Assembly (NCBI RefSeq): GCF_900186865.1
Contig: NZ_LT906480.1
Coordinates: 1,320,001 to 1,384,000 of the forward strand
Origin: Stenotrophomonas maltophilia
GTDB taxonomy: Bacteria > Pseudomonadota > Gammaproteobacteria > Xanthomonadales > Xanthomonadaceae
DNA length: 64,000 nt
Direction of reading: 5' to 3'
The first letter of the stretch is position 1. Each line of letters opens with the position of its first letter. This document shows, one piece after another, positions 61,990 through 64,000 of the stretch. The translations under genes were made by a program, and so were the position numbers. Under the pieces are notes generated by a model. The model worked only from the letters and a program-made list of their open reading frames with translations. It did not search any database and was not told the DNA's origin.

Positions 61990-62166
61990 ATGAGCGACGA
62001 CAAGAAGAACACCGGCAGCCCGGACCGCGACCGCATCAACGTCAACGAAGACTACGAGCTGCAGTATTGGACCAAGGCGCTGGGCGTGTCGGTCGATCAG
62101 GTCCGGGCCGCTGTCAAAGCCGTTGGCCCCACCGCTGCGGCCGTTCGCAAGCACTTGGGCAAGTAA
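61990..62166 (+). CDS. DUF3606 small protein, 58 aa
   Basis: MSDDKKNTGSPDRDRINVNE then DYELQYWTKALGVSVDQ and VRAAVKAVGPTAAAVRKHLGK: the DUF3606 pattern. Unknown function, but it is often near stress or Ku/LigD genes in proteobacteria. The start follows AAGGAGAA at 61978. It sits inside the ku-ligD operon. Confidence 0.82.
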   Translation: MSDDKKNTGSPDRDRINVNEDYELQYWTKALGVSVDQVRAAVKAVGPTAAAVRKHLGK

Positions 62167-62178
62167 CGTGGCGCCGTC

Positions 62179-64000
62179 ATGTCCTTGGTCGAATACCGTC
62201 GCAAGCGCCGCTTTGACCAGACCAACGAGCCCGAGCCTGGCAAAGCGCTGCCGCAAGGGCAGCGCGCCATTTTCGTGGTCCAACTTCACCACGCCAGCCG
62301 CCGGCACTACGACTTCCGGCTGCAAATCGGCGACGCCCTGAAGAGTTGGGCCGTCCCCAAGGGCCCTAGCTACGACCCCAAGGTCAAACGGATGGCGGTC
62401 GAAGTGGAAGACCATCCCGTCGACTACGCTAGCTTCGAAGGCGAGATCCCCAAGGGGCAATACGGCGGTGGGCACGTGGCCCAGTTTGATCACGGCGTTT
62501 GGGCCACCCAAGGAGACCCAGAGGCACAACTTGCCAAGGGTCACCTGCGATTCGAGCTGTTCGGCACCAAGCTCAAAGGCGGGTGGCACTTGGTCCGGTC
62601 CGGCAAACCGGCCCGTCAGCCGCAGTGGCTGTTGTTCAAGGACGACGATGCGTATGCGAGCGATCTGGAAGCGGACGATCTGCTCGCCGATGTGTCGGCG
62701 GCCCCAACGGCAGACATCAGGAGGGCCGGCGGCGGTAAAGCCGACAAGAAGAAGCTCAAAGCCCTCCCTGCAAAGCGTGCGCGACGGAAGAACTGGGCCA
62801 AGAAGGCCTTGGCCCTGCCCAAAGCGAAAGAGGCGGCTCCGCCTTCCGGCCCCTTCGAGCCCCAGTTGGCCAAGCTGGGGGAGGCCCCGCCGCAGGGCGA
62901 CCAATGGGTCCATGAGATCAAGTGGGACGGGTATCGGATCCTCGCAACGGTCGCCGATGGGGCCGTCCGGCTCTGGTCCCGCAACGCGTTGGAGTGGACC
63001 GACAAGATCCCCGAGATACGCGACGCCGTGGCGGAGTTGGGCCTTACCTCTGCTGCCTTGGATGGCGAACTCATCGCCGGATCGGGCACCAAGGAGGACT
63101 TCAACCTGCTCCAGGCGACATTGTCCGGGGAGCGGCAAGGCGCGCTGGCCTACGCGCTCTTCGACCTGCTCCACATCGATGGCGTGGACGTGGCCGCAGC
63201 ACCTCTGTTGGAGCGCAAGGCGCTCCTGCAGGAGCTGCTGGCGGGCCAGGCCGGCCACTTGGCCTTCAGCTCTCACGTCCAAGGCGACGGCAACGAAGCC
63301 TACCGCCTGGCTGGCGAACAGCACTTTGAAGGCATCATTTCCAAGCGCGCCGATCGCGGCTACCACCCCGGCCGCAGCGACGACTGGCGCAAGACCAAGC
63401 AGCTGGCCAGCGACGAGTTCGCCGTGGTCGGTTACACGGCCCCCAAGGGCAGCCGCAGCGGCTTTGGCTCGCTTTTACTGGCCAAGCCCGACGCCAAACA
63501 CGGTTGGCTCTACGTGGGCCGGGTGGGCACCGGGTTCTCCGACGCCTTGATCAAGGACGTGAGCAAGAGGATCCAAGGGGGAGGCAAGAAGCCGACGGCC
63601 TACGTGCCCACCGAGGACACCGATCTTCGCTCTGCCACGTGGTTCGAGCCGCGCTTCGTGGTGGAGGTGTTCTATCGCGGCATCGGGGGGCAGCAACTGC
63701 TGCGCCAAGCCTCCTTGAAAGCCGTGCGGGCCGACAAGGAAGTGAATGATTTGGCGGATTCGGATCGCGCCGCCCCGGCGAAACCGGCCCGTGGCAAACG
63801 GGCATCGGCGGCGTCTTCTGCCCGCAAGACCGCCGCAACGCCTCAAGTCGAACGCGTGCCCCCCAAACTGTCCTCCCCGAGCAAGGTCCTTTTCCCTGGC
63901 GACGGCTATACGAAGCAAGACGTTTGGGATTACTACTCGGCAGTGATGGATCACCTGCTGCCCGAGGTGATCAACCGGCCCTTGTCGATCATTCGCTGTC
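62179..64000 (+). CDS. ligD: ATP-dependent DNA ligase LigD, cut by the right edge
   Basis: At least 607 residues are in the window. The N-terminal 3'-phosphoesterase domain shows FVVQLHHASRRHYDFRLQIGD and EIPKGQYGGGHV. The ligase domain has catalytic Lys in HEIKWDGYR, then DGELIAGSGTKEDF and FEGIISKRAD. After a Lys/Ala-rich linker the polymerase domain begins (LSSPSKVLFPGDGYTKQDVWDYY). The domain order is therefore phosphoesterase, ligase, polymerase. LigD seals double-strand breaks with Ku. The ATG at 62179 has no clear Shine-Dalgarno (upstream GTGGCGCC). Confidence 0.93.
   Translation, partial: MSLVEYRRKRRFDQTNEPEPGKALPQGQRAIFVVQLHHASRRHYDFRLQIGDALKSWAVPKGPSYDPKVKRMAVEVEDHPVDYASFEGEIPKGQYGGGHVAQFDHGVWATQGDPEAQLAKGHLRFELFGTKLKGGWHLVRSGKPARQPQWLLFKDDDAYASDLEADDLLADVSAAPTADIRRAGGGKADKKKLKALPAKRARRKNWAKKALALPKAKEAAPPSGPFEPQLAKLGEAPPQGDQWVHEIKWDGYRILATVADGAVRLWSRNALEWTDKIPEIRDAVAELGLTSAALDGELIAGSGTKEDFNLLQATLSGERQGALAYALFDLLHIDGVDVAAAPLLERKALLQELLAGQAGHLAFSSHVQGDGNEAYRLAGEQHFEGIISKRADRGYHPGRSDDWRKTKQLASDEFAVVGYTAPKGSRSGFGSLLLAKPDAKHGWLYVGRVGTGFSDALIKDVSKRIQGGGKKPTAYVPTEDTDLRSATWFEPRFVVEVFYRGIGGQQLLRQASLKAVRADKEVNDLADSDRAAPAKPARGKRASAASSARKTAATPQVERVPPKLSSPSKVLFPGDGYTKQDVWDYYSAVMDHLLPEVINRPLSIIRC

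Larger units (their letters stand above)
28751..64000. mobile_element. Genomic island inserted at tRNA-Thr (right end beyond window)
   Basis: From the last base of tRNA-Thr the genes are accessory: phage-type methylase, P4-type primase-helicase, ArdC, restriction and nuclease genes, pilus genes and Ku/LigD. TTG leucine codons and TTG/GTG starts become common, whereas the backbone uses CTG almost only. No tRNA-like 3' duplicate (attR), no integrase and no conjugation or relaxase gene are seen up to 64000. The boundary is therefore inferred on the left and unknown on the right. Genes after about 54900 could belong to a second unit. Confidence 0.7.

Overview
The window is high-GC proteobacterial DNA that I read as Stenotrophomonas, probably the S. 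maltophilia group. The evidence is the canonical gammaproteobacterial block rplU-rpmA-obgE / rpsT / murJ-ribF-ileS-lspA-ispH, Xanthomonadaceae-like proteins, and many GTAG-headed palindromes of the SMAG type in the gaps of the left half.

Bases 1-28750 are chromosomal backbone. In order: an acyl-CoA thioesterase II (cut by the window edge), an enoyl-CoA hydratase, a PCuAC copper chaperone, an unknown protein, a 4HBT thioesterase, uvrA, the ribosomal/Obg block, rpsT divergent from the murJ-to-ispH series, an M61 peptidase coupled to a YhhN membrane protein, and two small membrane-linked unknowns. Then comes an ECF sigma / FecR / STN-TonB receptor system, divergent from an autotransporter whose passenger starts with a ClpP-like domain. 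A 2-hydroxyacid dehydrogenase and tRNA-Thr(CGU) close the backbone.

From the 3' end of tRNA-Thr to the right edge (28751-64000) the content and codon habit change (TTG leucine codons become common). I read this as a genomic island whose far end and integrase lie outside the window. Its left part is a replication/mobility module: an HTH protein, a phage-type Dam methylase, a truncated N6-methylase, an AT-rich array of AACCAGC/GCTGGTT iterons, a ribbon-helix-helix protein, a P4-type primase-helicase and an ArdC-like antirestriction protein. Next come an ankyrin protein and a string of six overlapping unknown genes (39038-41408) that includes a protein made of three HTH units. The middle is a defence block: type III Mod and Res, an OLD-type ATPase/TOPRIM nuclease, a possible HEPN-like protein, a VRR-NUC nuclease, an H-NS-like protein and an HNH nuclease. 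It is followed by a minimal spore-coat-U pilus operon.

The right part carries stress and sensing genes: an unknown zinc-ribbon protein, a BLUF photoreceptor, a PAS histidine kinase with two response regulators, a frameshifted sugar dehydrogenase/YbhB fusion, a YciE-type ferritin-like protein, and a Ku / DUF3606 / LigD end-joining set. LigD runs off the window.

The signals I find most worth following are: the iteron array before the P4-type primase; a box (CCCCTTGCGC plus a -10-like hexamer) repeated before three unrelated cargo genes; a possible 240-nt RNA with mutually exclusive stems; the overlapping unknown operon; and the ClpP-like autotransporter next to a FecI/FecR system. All calls come from reading the sequence; no database search was run.
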